Source: Litomosoides sigmodontis
Lineage: Eukaryota > Nematoda > Chromadorea > Rhabditida > Onchocercidae
DNA length: 64,000 nt
Direction: 5' to 3'
Assembly (NCBI GenBank): GCA_963070105.1
Contig: OY718806.1
Location: forward strand, 3,551,365 to 3,615,364
Within the stretch, counting starts at the first letter, position 1, and every line of letters starts with the position of its first letter. Below are positions 36,069 to 48,800 of the stretch, piece after piece. The notes beneath the pieces are model-generated. The model did not search any database. It saw only the letters and a list, made by a program, of their open reading frames with translations, and was not told the DNA's origin. The translations under genes and the position numbers were made by a program.

Positions 36069-38437
36069 TCACTGAAGACAGCAATTCTGTTTTCCTTGCG
36101 GTGGATAATAAGCATGTTGACCAGTATATTGTCCCGGAGTACCACCGTATGGCGGCTGCGCAGTATTGCCTTGGTAAGCGTTCTGATGGTTGTCACTGTG
36201 AGAGTATGGTCCGGACTCCCCGTAACCCTGTATTTGGTCATGAGAAAGTGAAGCTTGTCCCGAGGGATAAAATGGCTGATTGTGTGGATAAGGGAGGTTA
36301 TTCTGTGGATATGGTACATTTTGTTGGTAAGCAGTCATATTTTGCGTGCTGTCGCTTAGAACAAAACCAAGAGTTGGATAAGAGGGGGGATTAGCAGTGC
36401 CTGTTCCTTGTGGAATAAACGGAGGAGAAGTAGGTTTTTTGGATGCATCGTCATAAGGAGGTGGGTTAATAGTTTCAAACCCCGTTATTTTCAGAATGCG
36501 CAGGTGTGTTCCGTTTGGCATACCTGGCATTGGCTGATCAAAATCACCCCACAAATAAATATTCCCTGAAAATTTATTACCGTGAATTATTATTACTATA
36601 GTCCTTGAGTATGACTAAGCCCCAAACATGTCATGGTTACTGTAGCTACCCGTTACTAGATCAAGTTTTAAAGAACAGTTGACAAAAGCGATACAAATCA
36701 CCACAAACTTTGAAATTAACCTGAATTTGTAGTTGTAAGGCGTGGTTCAATAAGAGGGATTGGCATTTCCGCAGGGATCTGGTGCCATGTAAAAGTTGAA
36801 AGGTCAAGAAACCAATAATCAACAAGACGAGATACCGAACCACCATAATTGATCTCACCGCCAGCAAGTAAAACGTACCCTGTAAATAGTACGCTTCTAA
36901 AATTTACGTATTTATGGGGATGAAATGAAAAGGAAAAAAAAGCTATTCAACATACCAGCCACAGAATCAATAGCAGCTTGCTTACGAGCACATGGCACGC
37001 CGCGGATGGGATCAGGGTTGCATATAACAGTATGCAAATGGCGTTCTCCTGTGATTTCAAGAATGTGGATACGTGAGTGATCGAAATGTCCATCGGGAGA
37101 CTGGGAAAGGAAGTATATTTTCCTAAAAATGGAAGAAAAGAAACAAATGAACGACGAAAATTAAACCTCTTCACCATGAAATGTAAGCCAAATGTGATCA
37201 AGAATACTAATAAGAACATGAATATTGAAAATTTGACAATTTTAACAAAATTCAACAGTTTAATCAAATTAAATCAAATAAAAGTGATCTATGCCGAAAA
37301 TATGAAGACAAAGATATCAAACCCTTGACTCAAATAAGCATCGTAATAGTGATTCAGGCTGCCTTCTGAAATAGAGAACGATGCTATTGGGTTGGAAGGC
37401 TGGTCGTTAACACAACTTATTCGCCAAACAGTAATACCGGGAGCAGTAATTACCACAACTTCAGGAGCATCTTCACGCATCGAAACAATAAATGTATCAC
37501 TTATTGGTATAAAATTTGACAATAGTGCTCTTGGCTCGCTTTCCAAATTCAACCCATCATGTGTCAAATTAATTTTATAGAGTAATAACTGAAAAAAGAA
37601 TGAATGCCTAACCATAATTAAGGAGAAAAAGAAACTTAAAAAATAAGGTATTTGTAACTCATTGCCAGCTACGAAGTTGCGTCGCCCTCATAACTGACCA
37701 CAGTTATCCCAACTGCTTTAGCTTTCGTGCTTCTTTTTTAGTAAGACTTCTGACATTTTTATATCACTCTAGCCTTTTGTAATTACTGCAAGTCCTAAAA
37801 CTTCCACATTTACATGCATCCAAAATTTTGTTTTTAGTTTTACCTTTTTTTGCGAAAAAATAACTAACCCCAGTTTGGCCGTATCTGCTGGCTGTGCAAG
37901 CAACGATAAGTGAGGAACCTCCAGAAGATGAAGGACACTTCAGTGCAAATAAGAATTTCAGCGTTCCTAAGAATCACACCATGTACTAATTCGGAAAAAA
38001 TGGAAGTTATTTAAGAAACTTCAGTATAAATTTAAAAGACAAATTGCAACTTTAAAGGCTTTTAAGTAGTGAAACCTACAACTCATACCTTCACAAAAAA
38101 TAGGTATCTCACGAGTAAAGCACCGCTGATACAGGTCGAAGACGATCAAACCCTGGTTGCCTTTGCGTCCACCACTAAACCAAACAAAATGAGTGGAAAT
38201 CCCAACATCAAACGCATGATGCAAAATTGCAAATTCATTAGTAACACTTAATCACTTCACTTACGTTGTTCCCGAATTTTCGTCTGCAATAGGATCATAG
38301 AGAAAGTACAGTTTGGAGTGGTCAAAACTTTCTTGAACATCTTGAAAAACTGCCATACGCCATCGACCCATCTGTATGTCTAGGGAATCCGGTGCCCTAC
38401 CCCATGGCACGGTAACGTCTTCAGTATTCACTTGCAT
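36069..38437 (-). CDS. Kelch-type beta-propeller protein with Pro/Tyr-rich tail and CaaX box (7 exons, 481 aa)
   Basis: Exons, minus strand: 38265-38437, 38089-38174, 37869-37966, 37323-37588, 36956-37122, 36721-36879, 36069-36565; all phases join. Residues ~1-330 have the Kelch pattern: GG or hydrophobic-GG turns followed by a spaced aromatic pair ([51 protein letters not shown] then [30 protein letters not shown]). Residues ~340-475 are low-complexity, rich in Pro, Tyr, Gln and Asn. They include NPPPYDD, a PPxY motif of the type bound by WW domains (e.g. Nedd4 ligases). The protein ends NCCLQ-stop; CCLQ fits a CaaX farnesylation signal with a second cysteine beside it. A membrane-tethered propeller scaffold is the inference. 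The orthologue name is not recognised. Confidence 0.82.
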
Positions 38438-39785
38438 ACTTCACCTAAAAATGATTTGTTGAATTTCAGCGCTGCTGAGGGATGATGACCCATCACCAAC
38501 AAATGATTTCAAGCCCTGCTTGGGCATCCCTTATTCAACCGAACAGTTAGCACCACCAAAACAGAATGAAGTTCACTTGACTAAAAAACTGCCGGTCCAA
38601 CTAACTGCACCAGAGCACTGCTGATATCAAGCACCCTTTTTAATCCAACTGCAATCCAACTCGATATGCAAATGCTTGGTGAAAATTGACGAACTCCTTC
38701 CATTCATTCTTAATTAATGTTCAGAAATGTCGCCGGAGAGGAAAGTGGAGGGGTTTCATGAGGATGAGGTTGGAATCAACAGAGCCACCTCGGCACAGAT
38801 ACCTTGTCAAATCCCACCAAACAACCTCTACGAGCCACTGACACAGACCACGCACACCACAAATCAATCAATACCCCGCGCGTTCGTACTGTACCTCTTC
38901 CACCACACTGTTACATGTCGCTTTCCGATCACCCTTTCTCCTCCACACTTCCTTTTCCTCCAACGACCCGTGACTGCTTCACACCATCATGCACTCTGGT
39001 CATGGAGCAAGGTGACAAGATTCATGCAATTTCGTGTCCCACAAGGAAACAGCTGATAGTTGTGAGAGAAGGAGCAAGTAGACGAGGAGTCGTGAATCCA
39101 CATCTGGGCTGTACGGTAACCACCTGAATGAAGTGAACTCCGCGGACCAGTGCTTCAAACAATCACCCTTTCTCCCTCCATCTGTTCTGAAAACTGGAAG
39201 ACAAGCAACGACTCGTTGAACCAATAAACCAGGACTAACTTCGCATTACTAACTTGTTCGATCAGTTCAACACTGTTTCAGCAGAAATGTAAAAATTCGC
39301 GGTCTTTATGAAGCAAATGAGTTTACCTCTCCCTCCACAATGACTACTAAGTTACGTCGACTCAGCTTCTGACAAAATTCGAAATAATTTTTGCGCTATT
39401 CTTGTCAACGAAAACACAACTCAGTTTTCGCGTAGTGGAAGATTTCACGGGGCCTGATCAAATAAAATGGCGCTAAACGATCCTGAAACCGTTTATATCT
39501 GTCAGACAACTGCGTTGTTTTTTTCAGCACTCCCTTCATGTTATATGAACAAGCATCTTGTAATTCCCATGTCCTCTAGTTATGCTCCATCTTTGTCCAT
39601 ATGCTTTTCATGTGCAAATAGATGTAATTGTAAAATTCATACATAAATGCTTTACTTTGCTTTGAAATGTAGACTTGCAAGAAATTTGAACTTTTATTTA
39701 AAAACAATCCTTTGAAGAAAATGGAATGAATAAAATTACAAAAAAATCAACCAAAAGTGAAGATTAATTGGAATGCTATGAACAC
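38438..39785. other. Intergenic between Kelch gene 5' end and TBC1D23 3' end
   Basis: Less AT-rich than its surroundings at 38730-39230, where overlapping frames on both strands stay open simply because stops are rare. No family similarity. It probably contains the Kelch gene promoter and the TBC1D23 3'UTR. Confidence 0.45.
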
Positions 39786-42700
39786 TTACTTCTTGGTCAG
39801 TATTATTCTGCTGTCATCACTTTCGAAAAGGTTATAGTGAAGAGTCCATCCACCCTGTCAGCAAAAAAAATACACAGGAGAGGATCGAACAACACAATTA
39901 TCTGACTACCTTAGATACAAATATCAAGCCGGTGGCATGCGAAATATAAAATCCAGAAAGAAAAAAGACACAAACCAACCCATAATCCAGGGATAAAATG
40001 AAGGTATAGAACACAAATTAATACTCTACCGCTTCTTTGCTATCATCCCAAGGCTTACTAATGAGGTTTTTTCGGACGAAAAATATCACAAAAATTTAGT
40101 TAGAAAATCAGAAAATAAGAGTGGTGAACGTGGAAGACTTAATACACAATTTTATACATGAATACCACTTCTGCTCAGAGAAAACCTAATTAGACAGTGA
40201 CTACACCCGTAATGATATTATACAAATACACAGCCTTCCAAGTCATGGGAACAGAAAAATGCTTGATTACACCTTGTGCCTCTTACAACACATAGAAACC
40301 TCGTCTGAAAACAAATGAAGTGAAGAGATAAAAAGGTAACGCTTCATGAGAGCAGATAAGCATATTAAGTGAAATACATATCGTTAGCCAAGAATACTTG
40401 GTCGGAGCTTAACTATATTCATTTTGATTGATTTTGCGCAGTCACCAGCTCTGGGTATTATGAAACGACGAACTGCAGTAACCTACAGCAGGAATGTTTA
40501 TATATATATATATATATAGGTGCTGCTGCTCGGAGCTTAAGTCCGAAATAAATAAAAAAAAAAAACTTAAAAACACACTCAACAATAAGCTAGCAGTGTT
40601 TTCTAATCAGTAAAAATTTTTTGGTTCTTTTTCACATCAAATTGCGAACGACAACCATTTTTGTGTATTTTTTCTAGATTTTTTACATTAACTTGGAAAT
40701 GATGAAAGTAATAAATAACGTGGAATTGATGAAAGTAATAAAAATAAATTTTAAGGGGAATGTACGCTACAGTAAAAATAAACGTAAACTACCTTGTAAT
40801 CGTCTTCATCGGTGCAATAGCCAAATTTAAAAGTTAGCAGCTCAGGGATTTTCTTCCTGCTTGAAACACGCAATACTGATTCATATGCATGACGTGCACA
40901 TAAAACGACCTCCCCGACCTATAATAAGCAATAATACAAAAAAGATTACTGAAGCAAAAAAATTTCTTTCAAAAACTAAATCCAAAAAATCAAACTTCCA
41001 AAGCCTTAATTACGAAATTTTATAAACCTTTTCCTCTTGATGAAAAGTAAGAATATGTGTTGCTGTTAAGGCTAGGTAACATTCTACAGTACTATGACTT
41101 GCGCCTTCTGTAAATACTTCCAACCCTTCAAAATATTCCAGTACACCGCTTTGTTTCAGAATATCGTCCAATTTCTGAAATTAGTCTTTAATCTACAACT
41201 TATTAAATTCTACTGAATCACCAAATTCTAATCCCATTTCAAATGATGTATGTAGTTCAGATATCTCGATTATCTCCATAATCATGACTCATTTGAATAT
41301 GAAAAAGCTAACTTTTGGTTCAGACAATTTTGAATTGGATGGAACAGCGACAGTTTCTGTTTCAGAATCAGAATCGCTAAGAGTGAAAAGGGATTTTTCA
41401 TTACGATATCGTTTACCATGCCTCTGACTTGTTTCAACATGATTAAATTCAGCAGCATTTGGACCACGTGCTACAATTTTAGGCAGTTTCCGCATTTTTT
41501 CTCTAATTGAAGGCGCCGTTGCCTTGACTGCGCCAAAAATACTACCAACACCAAGTTTCCACTGAAAAATACTCCGACAACTTTAATTTTCCGAAATAAG
41601 TCTTCATATCGCTCTAAATTAAGTAATCGACTTATATACAAAACTAACAGGCGAGATCGTATATTCTAAATAGATAAACCGATGATATCTGCCTTCGTTA
41701 GAGCACTTAAAATTGAGATTTTATTTATCAGAGTAATTACACTGCATGAATGAAAGTTTTTCCAGAACACTTACAGATAATTTTCTTTGAGCACCTTTTT
41801 CGACTACTTGTGACGGTTGCCTATTACACTCTTTACAAACGGCCGCATAATGCCCATCCAAACGTTTAAAATTTGGCGAAAGCTGTTCATGAAGAGCTAA
41901 ATAACAATTTTTCAGAATATTTCAAGTAAACGTAGATGAACTAACTCGTAGTAAAATGAAAAAGCACCTTTGTAGCCACCGCCTACTAAAGCAACGTGCT
42001 TTCGTCCCTGTTGTAAGAAATTTGCAATCACCATATGCAAATAAAGATCATCTTCATGTCCAGAACCAAGGAAAAGGATATGTTCATCGGCATGAAAAGT
42101 ACATCGATAAGCATCTAGACTGGACAACGCTAATTTGTATTGAATTGGTGCTTCAACAAACTGAAAAAAAAGCTATATATTACCAAACAGCTAAAAAAGG
42201 GGGACTCATTATGCAGAAGAATGCTGTTCCAAACAACCCACTTGAGCAATGAATTGATTGGAATTACAACCGATCAAAAATTGTGTCATGAGCCAATAAA
42301 TAGATATTTGTCAGTTATTCATTTGAAAAGATAACTAAAAGCTGAATATACGGTATCTCATATTAGTTCTATAAGAAACAATTGCCATGTTTAAAAAAAC
42401 GAAAGAAGAACCGTTCCTAAGAACAAAATGAAGTATACCAGTGTAGAATCCAAGTTGTATGAGCCATCTAAATGGCCAGCTGAATACTGGTCGTGAGATC
42501 GGGCATCAATAATGAAGAAATTCGGTTGTGATTCCTGTGTTCAAAACAACATTGGTGAAGCAGTGTTGAACATTATGAATAGAAAAGAAAGTGCATTAAA
42601 ATGAACGATGTATAACAAGATAATCACTACACTGGAATGTGATGGAATGCTTATTCTGCACTGTTATCAGGGAACAAACTTTGATATATAATTAGAAAAA

Positions 42701-44288
42701 TATTTCAAGTCGTATCGTATGAAAATTTCTTACAGCTGCATTAAGATTTTCATCCAAACCCATTCGAATAACATCGCGGGGATCAATTGGCAATGCGAGT
42801 AGCTTTCCAATATCACCTTGTCTTTCTTCTGCACGTCGAGAGCCAAACAAAACGCGTTGAAAATCCTGGAACAATATTTTGAGGAAGTGAAATTTGATAC
42901 AATCAGCAAATGAAGGATAAAAAATTAAAATTTTACGTAAAGCAATCATAATTCCTTCAGAAGCAAAAACAAAAATATTTCGAACAAAACCACGCAATTT
43001 TTCAGATAAATGAAATCACCTGTTTGACGGATGACGGTGTCTGACTTAGAAACAAAATTGATAACTCAAAAAAGTCATCCACATCATTTATGGAAAGCTC
43101 CTTCACAGCAAACCGAATCGTATCCATTAGTTCACTGAAAAGGTAAAAATTTGATTGTGAGAACTGCACAACACAATTCAAAGTTGTATTATTAAAAAAA
43201 CACGACCTTTTGGTGTTCAGTGCCATAAGCTGATCGGAGCAATTGATTAAGAAGACCAAAACCATTGTAAACAACAAGTACGGATCACCCTCAACAATTA
43301 TTTGTTAAACTCTGCAGAAATCACCTGTAGAACTATAATGAACCAAACTTCAGTGCACTTCCAACTTGCTTTCTCTTGCTTGAAAATATGGAAAACCCGC
43401 AGGTAAAGAATTTATTTAAAGGCTTACTTTCTCAAATAATTTGTCCCATACTACATACAGTGACTGCTTGCAAATTTCAGGAGCAAACAGTGCAGCGAAA
43501 AATGGACGCCCATATTGAAAAGCAGTAACTTTATGTGATTCCAGATGTGAACTGAGTAATGGATCGTGATACTGCACAATCAAGTGCATAAGTTGATAAC
43601 ATACGGCACCTTCCGAAATGTCTCTATAGACAAATCACGATGAGAAAAAGATTAGAATATGTTATTTCAACTGTTGTGTTAAGGTCAAGCAAAAACGTTA
43701 GCCGAGCAGTTTCTTTACAGTTACATTATCATGATGTCATCAAAACTAGTAATCATGTCCACGTTGAATAAGGTAATGAGAAAACCTTGGCACGAATTTC
43801 GTAGTTATAGCATAAAATATATTGTACAGTTCATCCAGACTGAATCGTAATGGCACCAACATTTCTAAAATGTGCACATAGCTTTCATCGAACTCGCATT
43901 CTTCACGCTCACAAAACAATGTTAGCACAACTTCCATATCATTGTTTTCTAGCGCAGATGAGCACCAGTCACGAACTTTCAGAGCTGCATGGATTTTCTC
44001 ATTGTTCTGGTATGGAACACCCGGTTTATTCTGAACACCAAGGTTTCTCTGTAATACACTTTCTATCGAGTACTAGTGAAGTACAACTCGATCTGTAAGA
44101 AGTTCAAGCTCTCAATTTCTGAATATCTAACTTTCGCCATTTTACTGCACCGAATTAATCTATTCACAGTGCTTCAGTGAAAAGAATAAAAAACGTACCA
44201 CCCATTTCTGGCGATATGATTCGAAAATTTTTGGATATTCGTTGTCGGAGAGTTTATCTGATGAATCGGCCTTAATTTCTTCTTTCAT
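39786..44288 (-). CDS. TBC1D23: TBC1D23 homologue (TBC + rhodanese + C-terminal domain, 13 exons, 626 aa)
   Basis: TBC1D23 links golgin-tethered endosome-derived vesicles to the trans-Golgi via golgins 97/245 and the WASH complex. Exons, minus strand: 44199-44288, 43786-44048, 43623-43428 (as 43428-43623), 43207-43289, 43020-43134, 42734-42865, 42439-42534, 41968-42160, 41775-41896, 41313-41561, 41028-41174, 40793-40918, 39786-39854. TBC part (~30-250): LDELYNIFYAITTKFVPRD and LIVQYHDPLLSSHLE match the family. The TBC arginine finger and YCQG glutamine motif are absent, as usual for this non-catalytic member. Rhodanese-like part (~300-405): FFIIDARSHDQYSAGHLDGS and LFLGSGHEDDLYLHMVIANF. C-terminal domain (~515-626): LALTATHILTFH and LLTFKFGYCTDEDD. 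I end at the TAA in AAGAAG TAA; this is also a donor-like site, so another exon is possible. Confidence 0.9.
40495..40520. repeat. Short (TA)n tract in a TBC1D23 intron
   Basis: About 22 bp of alternating TA inside the large last intron. Confidence 0.8.
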
Positions 44289-45835
44289 AATTCATTCCTT
44301 CCTGAAAGTCAACCAGAAAGAGTGCACAGCAGCATACCTGAAATGCAACAGTTTTCCCTCTCTCGTTAGGATAATAAGAGATCAAAACGGCCTACTACTA
44401 ATCAAACAGTCTCCAAAGATACTCACTACGTCATCTGCCTCATGTCAATTCAATCACGTCAATCGATTAGCTGGTTAGCCTATCTATCTGTGGAATGAAA
44501 TGCCCGAGAGTCACCAGATATCCAACCAGCATTCCTGACAAATGCCCATGCAACTCAAACGCTGAGCCGTTCTGTCATCAAACAATATCAACCAATGAAA
44601 ACACCTGTCTCAATTCTTCTATTCTGTCAGAACTAACATTTCAGAATGGTTTATTTAAAAATGTGACCATCACAAATGTCTGAGAAGTGGCACGTTGTTA
44701 ACTGCGTTAGTCTGAGTAACAATACAAATAATATTCACCTCAACAATAATATCAAATTACATTAACATGTTGTATTATCAATATGTTTATTAATACTCAT
44801 TATTATTACTACCATTTATTTTATTATTATTAATATTATTATATCAATGTCGTTGTTAAATAATACCATTATTAAGGATCATTGGTTCGATAAGGCTATT
44901 ATTATTATGATGATTTTTACTGTTACTATTGGTATGACCACTAAATGTGCTATCACTACCAGCTGTAAGACTCGTACTACGCAACAGAATTGAAAATGTG
45001 GATGGTACAGGTCTATAGTTTCTAAACACGATTTTTGCATACCTCACCTCATCGAGCTATTGTAGAGGAGCCAAGAAGGATAATCTCTCATCAAATCGGA
45101 TGATCATGCATATCAGCTTGGCAGATTAGTGGTACTAGCCAGTGGATGACCCTTTTCTTCATGTAATTGTCATTCAAACGAGAGAGATATTAATAGAATC
45201 TTATTTCGGCTGACGTCATCCATAATGTTTTCAACTTTTAAGGGCTGCGTCGCTTCAGCTTGCTGCGTAGTATGGGGATGTGGCGCGGTCCCAAGGATGA
45301 GCTAGCCACACCCAGCAACAAGCTTCATATGGCCGGGCTCTGCTAGCCACTTCCTCCCTTTCTTCTCATTTCATGTATCCTTATCATCTCTACTTTACTT
45401 TTGAAGTGTGTGAATTATCATTTGTCTCCTGGCGCTCCCATTACAATGAAAATGTTGTTGCTTCCATTTATTTTATTTCCCTTCGCTAAATTCATAAACT
45501 TTCTCCTAACTTTTCAAAATTTGATTGATGCATTTGCAAGCACATTGTCCAGCTATTCATAAGATTATCATCATCCTAAATATGAATTGTGAATTATTTA
45601 ACAAACCTGCAGGCATGCTGCATAATCAATCGACATTTAACAGCATGAAACGAAATTTCAATTTCGAACGAAATACGGAGTAATATGATGCTTATCGATC
45701 AGGATAATCATCAAAAGTTCAAGCAGAGGTTTGAAGTACAGCGATTACAACAGTTCATTTTTTTTGTTGCAATCATTTATTTGTCGGGATGGAACTATTG
45801 CAATTCATATTATTGCAGAGAAAATTAACCGACTA
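44289..45835. promoter_or_regulatory. Shared upstream region of TBC1D23 and SGSM3
   Basis: About 1.5 kb between two oppositely oriented TBC-domain genes. It contains a TTA/ATT-rich stretch at about 44740-44880 and, at about 45241-45360, an unusually GC-rich block with CTAGCCAC repeated and TGTGGC...GCCACA as a possible hairpin. No open reading frame is convincing. Promoter function is inferred from position only. Confidence 0.4.
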
Positions 45836-48800
45836 ATGGCGAGGTATAGAAAAGGTTAGTTATGCAATCATGAACTTGGTCTTAAAATCGTGTCGAGGAA
45901 TGGTTTCTTTTATCAGTTTGTTTTTTTCAAGAAAAAAAATCGAACTGAGAGGTCACAAATCGTGCAAGATAGTTAGTTGCTAACTTCTAACGTCACTTTA
46001 AATCTAAATGTTAAGAAATCGATTGAAGAAGAAGTGGGAATATAAACATGAAATTTAGATAATGCTAATGTATAATGGAATGATACCTTTTTCAGGTGAA
46101 GGTGCAAAATATGCGGAGACGATTAGCGATGAAGATGACAGTGGTACCACACACCGCGATGAGAAGAATTTCTGGCAGAAGGAGGCAAATATTCCTGTAC
46201 ATCGATCAATATTCAACATTTCTGAGCAACCATTTTCAGCAATCAATGCAACCTTACTGCCTGATTCGTTTGTGGGGACATCTGAAATGTGAGTTTCCAC
46301 TTCTCCTCACTGAAAATACTAATTAGTACGAAGCGGTATGGCATCAGTGAAATCAAATCAACAACCGATATGTGATTTAAATTCGATATTGTGATTTCTA
46401 CACAATTTGAATTAATTAAATAACAGTGAGCTGTTACTGTATTTCATCATTTATAATTAAGCTGTAATTCTTGAATTACATGAATGCAAAAGATTCACTC
46501 TGTAAGTATTGTAAGAAAAAAAAACAAACAAAATGAAAACAAAGATGTACGGTTTGAGTGTTGTAGGAAATTTTTGCAGACACAGTAGGGACTTAGCGGC
46601 TATCTTTAATGATTTAGTAACACAATTTCATAGGAAGTTTCCCAAAAAGTTGGATCAGTAATCGAAGTTATTTTTTCAATGATTTCGTTTGTCAGATTGA
46701 CTTCATGTTTGTTAAATTTCTATTTTTGATTTTGAAAAAGTGTTGAAATTTCATTTCACTAACCTCTCTACATGTGTATTTTGGGTTAAAGGAGCGATTC
46801 TGATCCACCTTTGTGAGGATCGTGCATTTTTGAAAGTTAATTTTTTTTTATTTAGTTTCGATGAATTCGGATTTCATATCGATTTCAGTGCTAATAGCAA
46901 CAACTTCCCATCAATTGAAACGTCTCAAAATAGGTATGAAGTTTTAATCTATTATTCTGAGTTTCAAAAAATTGATGCAAATGAGGGATATAGGAAAATC
47001 ATCAACGTTAACTGTGTATTTCTTTTGAATATAAGAGGAAAAAAGATTAGGATGGATATTAATAAAGCAATGGAAACGACGAATATTTCAAAAGATAAAA
47101 ATATAACTACAAAGAATAGGAGTAAATGAAGGAAAAAAATAGCGTAACTATGTTAAGAATGCGTTGGATAGCACTGCTTGAATTTGGACACGATGATGTG
47201 GACGGAGAATTGACGTGGTCGAAGGTGGATGTGGAGAAATTGGATTATGGGAAACTGATGAATATTATCCATGAAATTGGAATTGCCCACTCACTCCGAC
47301 CTTTTTTATGGCCAAGGTTTTGCGGCGCTACAAAAAAAAAGGCGTCAAGTAGTTTCAACTATATTGACGTAATCAAGCAATGCGACAAAGATCAATCATC
47401 GGTAAATGTGCAAATTGAAAAAGATTTATTAAGGTAACGGAAAACAATTTTTTTACTGTAAATAAAATTATTAAAAAAAATATGTTCTACTTTTGTTGCA
47501 ATTATTAAAAAAAATTATGTTCTGCTTTTGTCGCGCAACTTTGACTTCGCTCCAATTTTTCTTGAATTTAAATATATGATATGTAAAATTCTGAAAATTT
47601 TCAGGACTTTACCTAACAATATATGTTTTTGGGACCACAATAGCAAAGGTATTAAAAGCTTACGACGAGTGCTGAAGTCAATTGCTTATATTTATCCAGA
47701 TATTGGTTACTGTCAAGGAATAGGTGTTATCGCAGCTTCATTATTGTTATTTTGCCCAGAAGAAACAACATTCTGGATTATAGCATCATTAGTTGAAGAT
47801 ATATTTCCACCTAATTACTACAGTCGATCGTTTCTTGGTTTGCAGGTAATAATGCTTCCTCCATTTTCATGTAATGATTGTAAACTCTTATGAATAGCTG
47901 TTCAATTTACCTTTTCTTTTTTCTTTTTGTTTTTTTATTATCGTTTCTTACTTTTGAAGGAAGACATTTAGTGAGATAATCGAATAAAAAAAAATTTAGC
48001 AAATATGAAAAATTTGTTAAGCAACAATATTTAAGAATAATGATGAAGTTTTAGGCGGATGAACGAGTTTCGCAGCAGCTAATTGGAATACATCTGCCTG
48101 AATTGAGTCGTATTTTAAAAAATAATGATGTCGAATTATCATTAATTACTATTAATTGGCTTCTGACAGCTTTTGCATCAGTTCTTTCTATGCGAGTTTT
48201 GCTGCGTGTATGGGATTATTTATTCGTTTTTGGTGGAGTAACGATGTTCAGGGTAAATATTACTTCCAGTGGAATCGTTTTCTTGTAGGCCGGTAGACTT
48301 GAAGGAGTTGTATCAAAGAAATAAATGAAAAAAAAACTTTAATTCAGAGCCTTCAGGAACTGTTGCTTTTTCAGTTTGATATCTGATAATTATGGACCTT
48401 ATCGCTGTATTTGGGAGATAAAATTCATGATCTCAGCTTCTTCAAATGTCTTGATTTTTATGATTCTACCATTTGAATTATCTGTAATTCTATGCAATAG
48501 TAAATGCTCCCAAGAAGAGCTGAACCGATGGGCGGATTTAGAGAAATTTGTTAAATGGACGCCATTCAAGTAATGAAATAATTGTAAATGCTTATTTTTG
48601 TCAGGTATTAATTTCAATTCTAAAAATGAAGGAGGATGATTTGATAGAAATGAAGTACAACGAAAACGTTGCGGTAGAATTATTCAATACAATATTACAA
48701 ATTCCGGCATCGTTAACTGATCCAGGTAAATTCTCTTCTCTTTTTCCTTCTCAACTTTTGCAATGATCATTGATTAAAAATTGTTTACAGAGTATTTAAT

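Noticed and set aside
36065..36394. 109-codon plus-strand frame
   Set aside because: Antisense of the Kelch gene's last exon.
38727..39224. Three overlapping frames of 74-109 codons on both strands
   Set aside because: They overlap in a locally GC-richer stretch, share no similarity with known proteins and show no splice logic.
39467..39660. Plus-strand ATG frame MALNDPETVYICQTTALFF
   Set aside because: Short, no partner exons, and lies in the 3' flank of TBC1D23.
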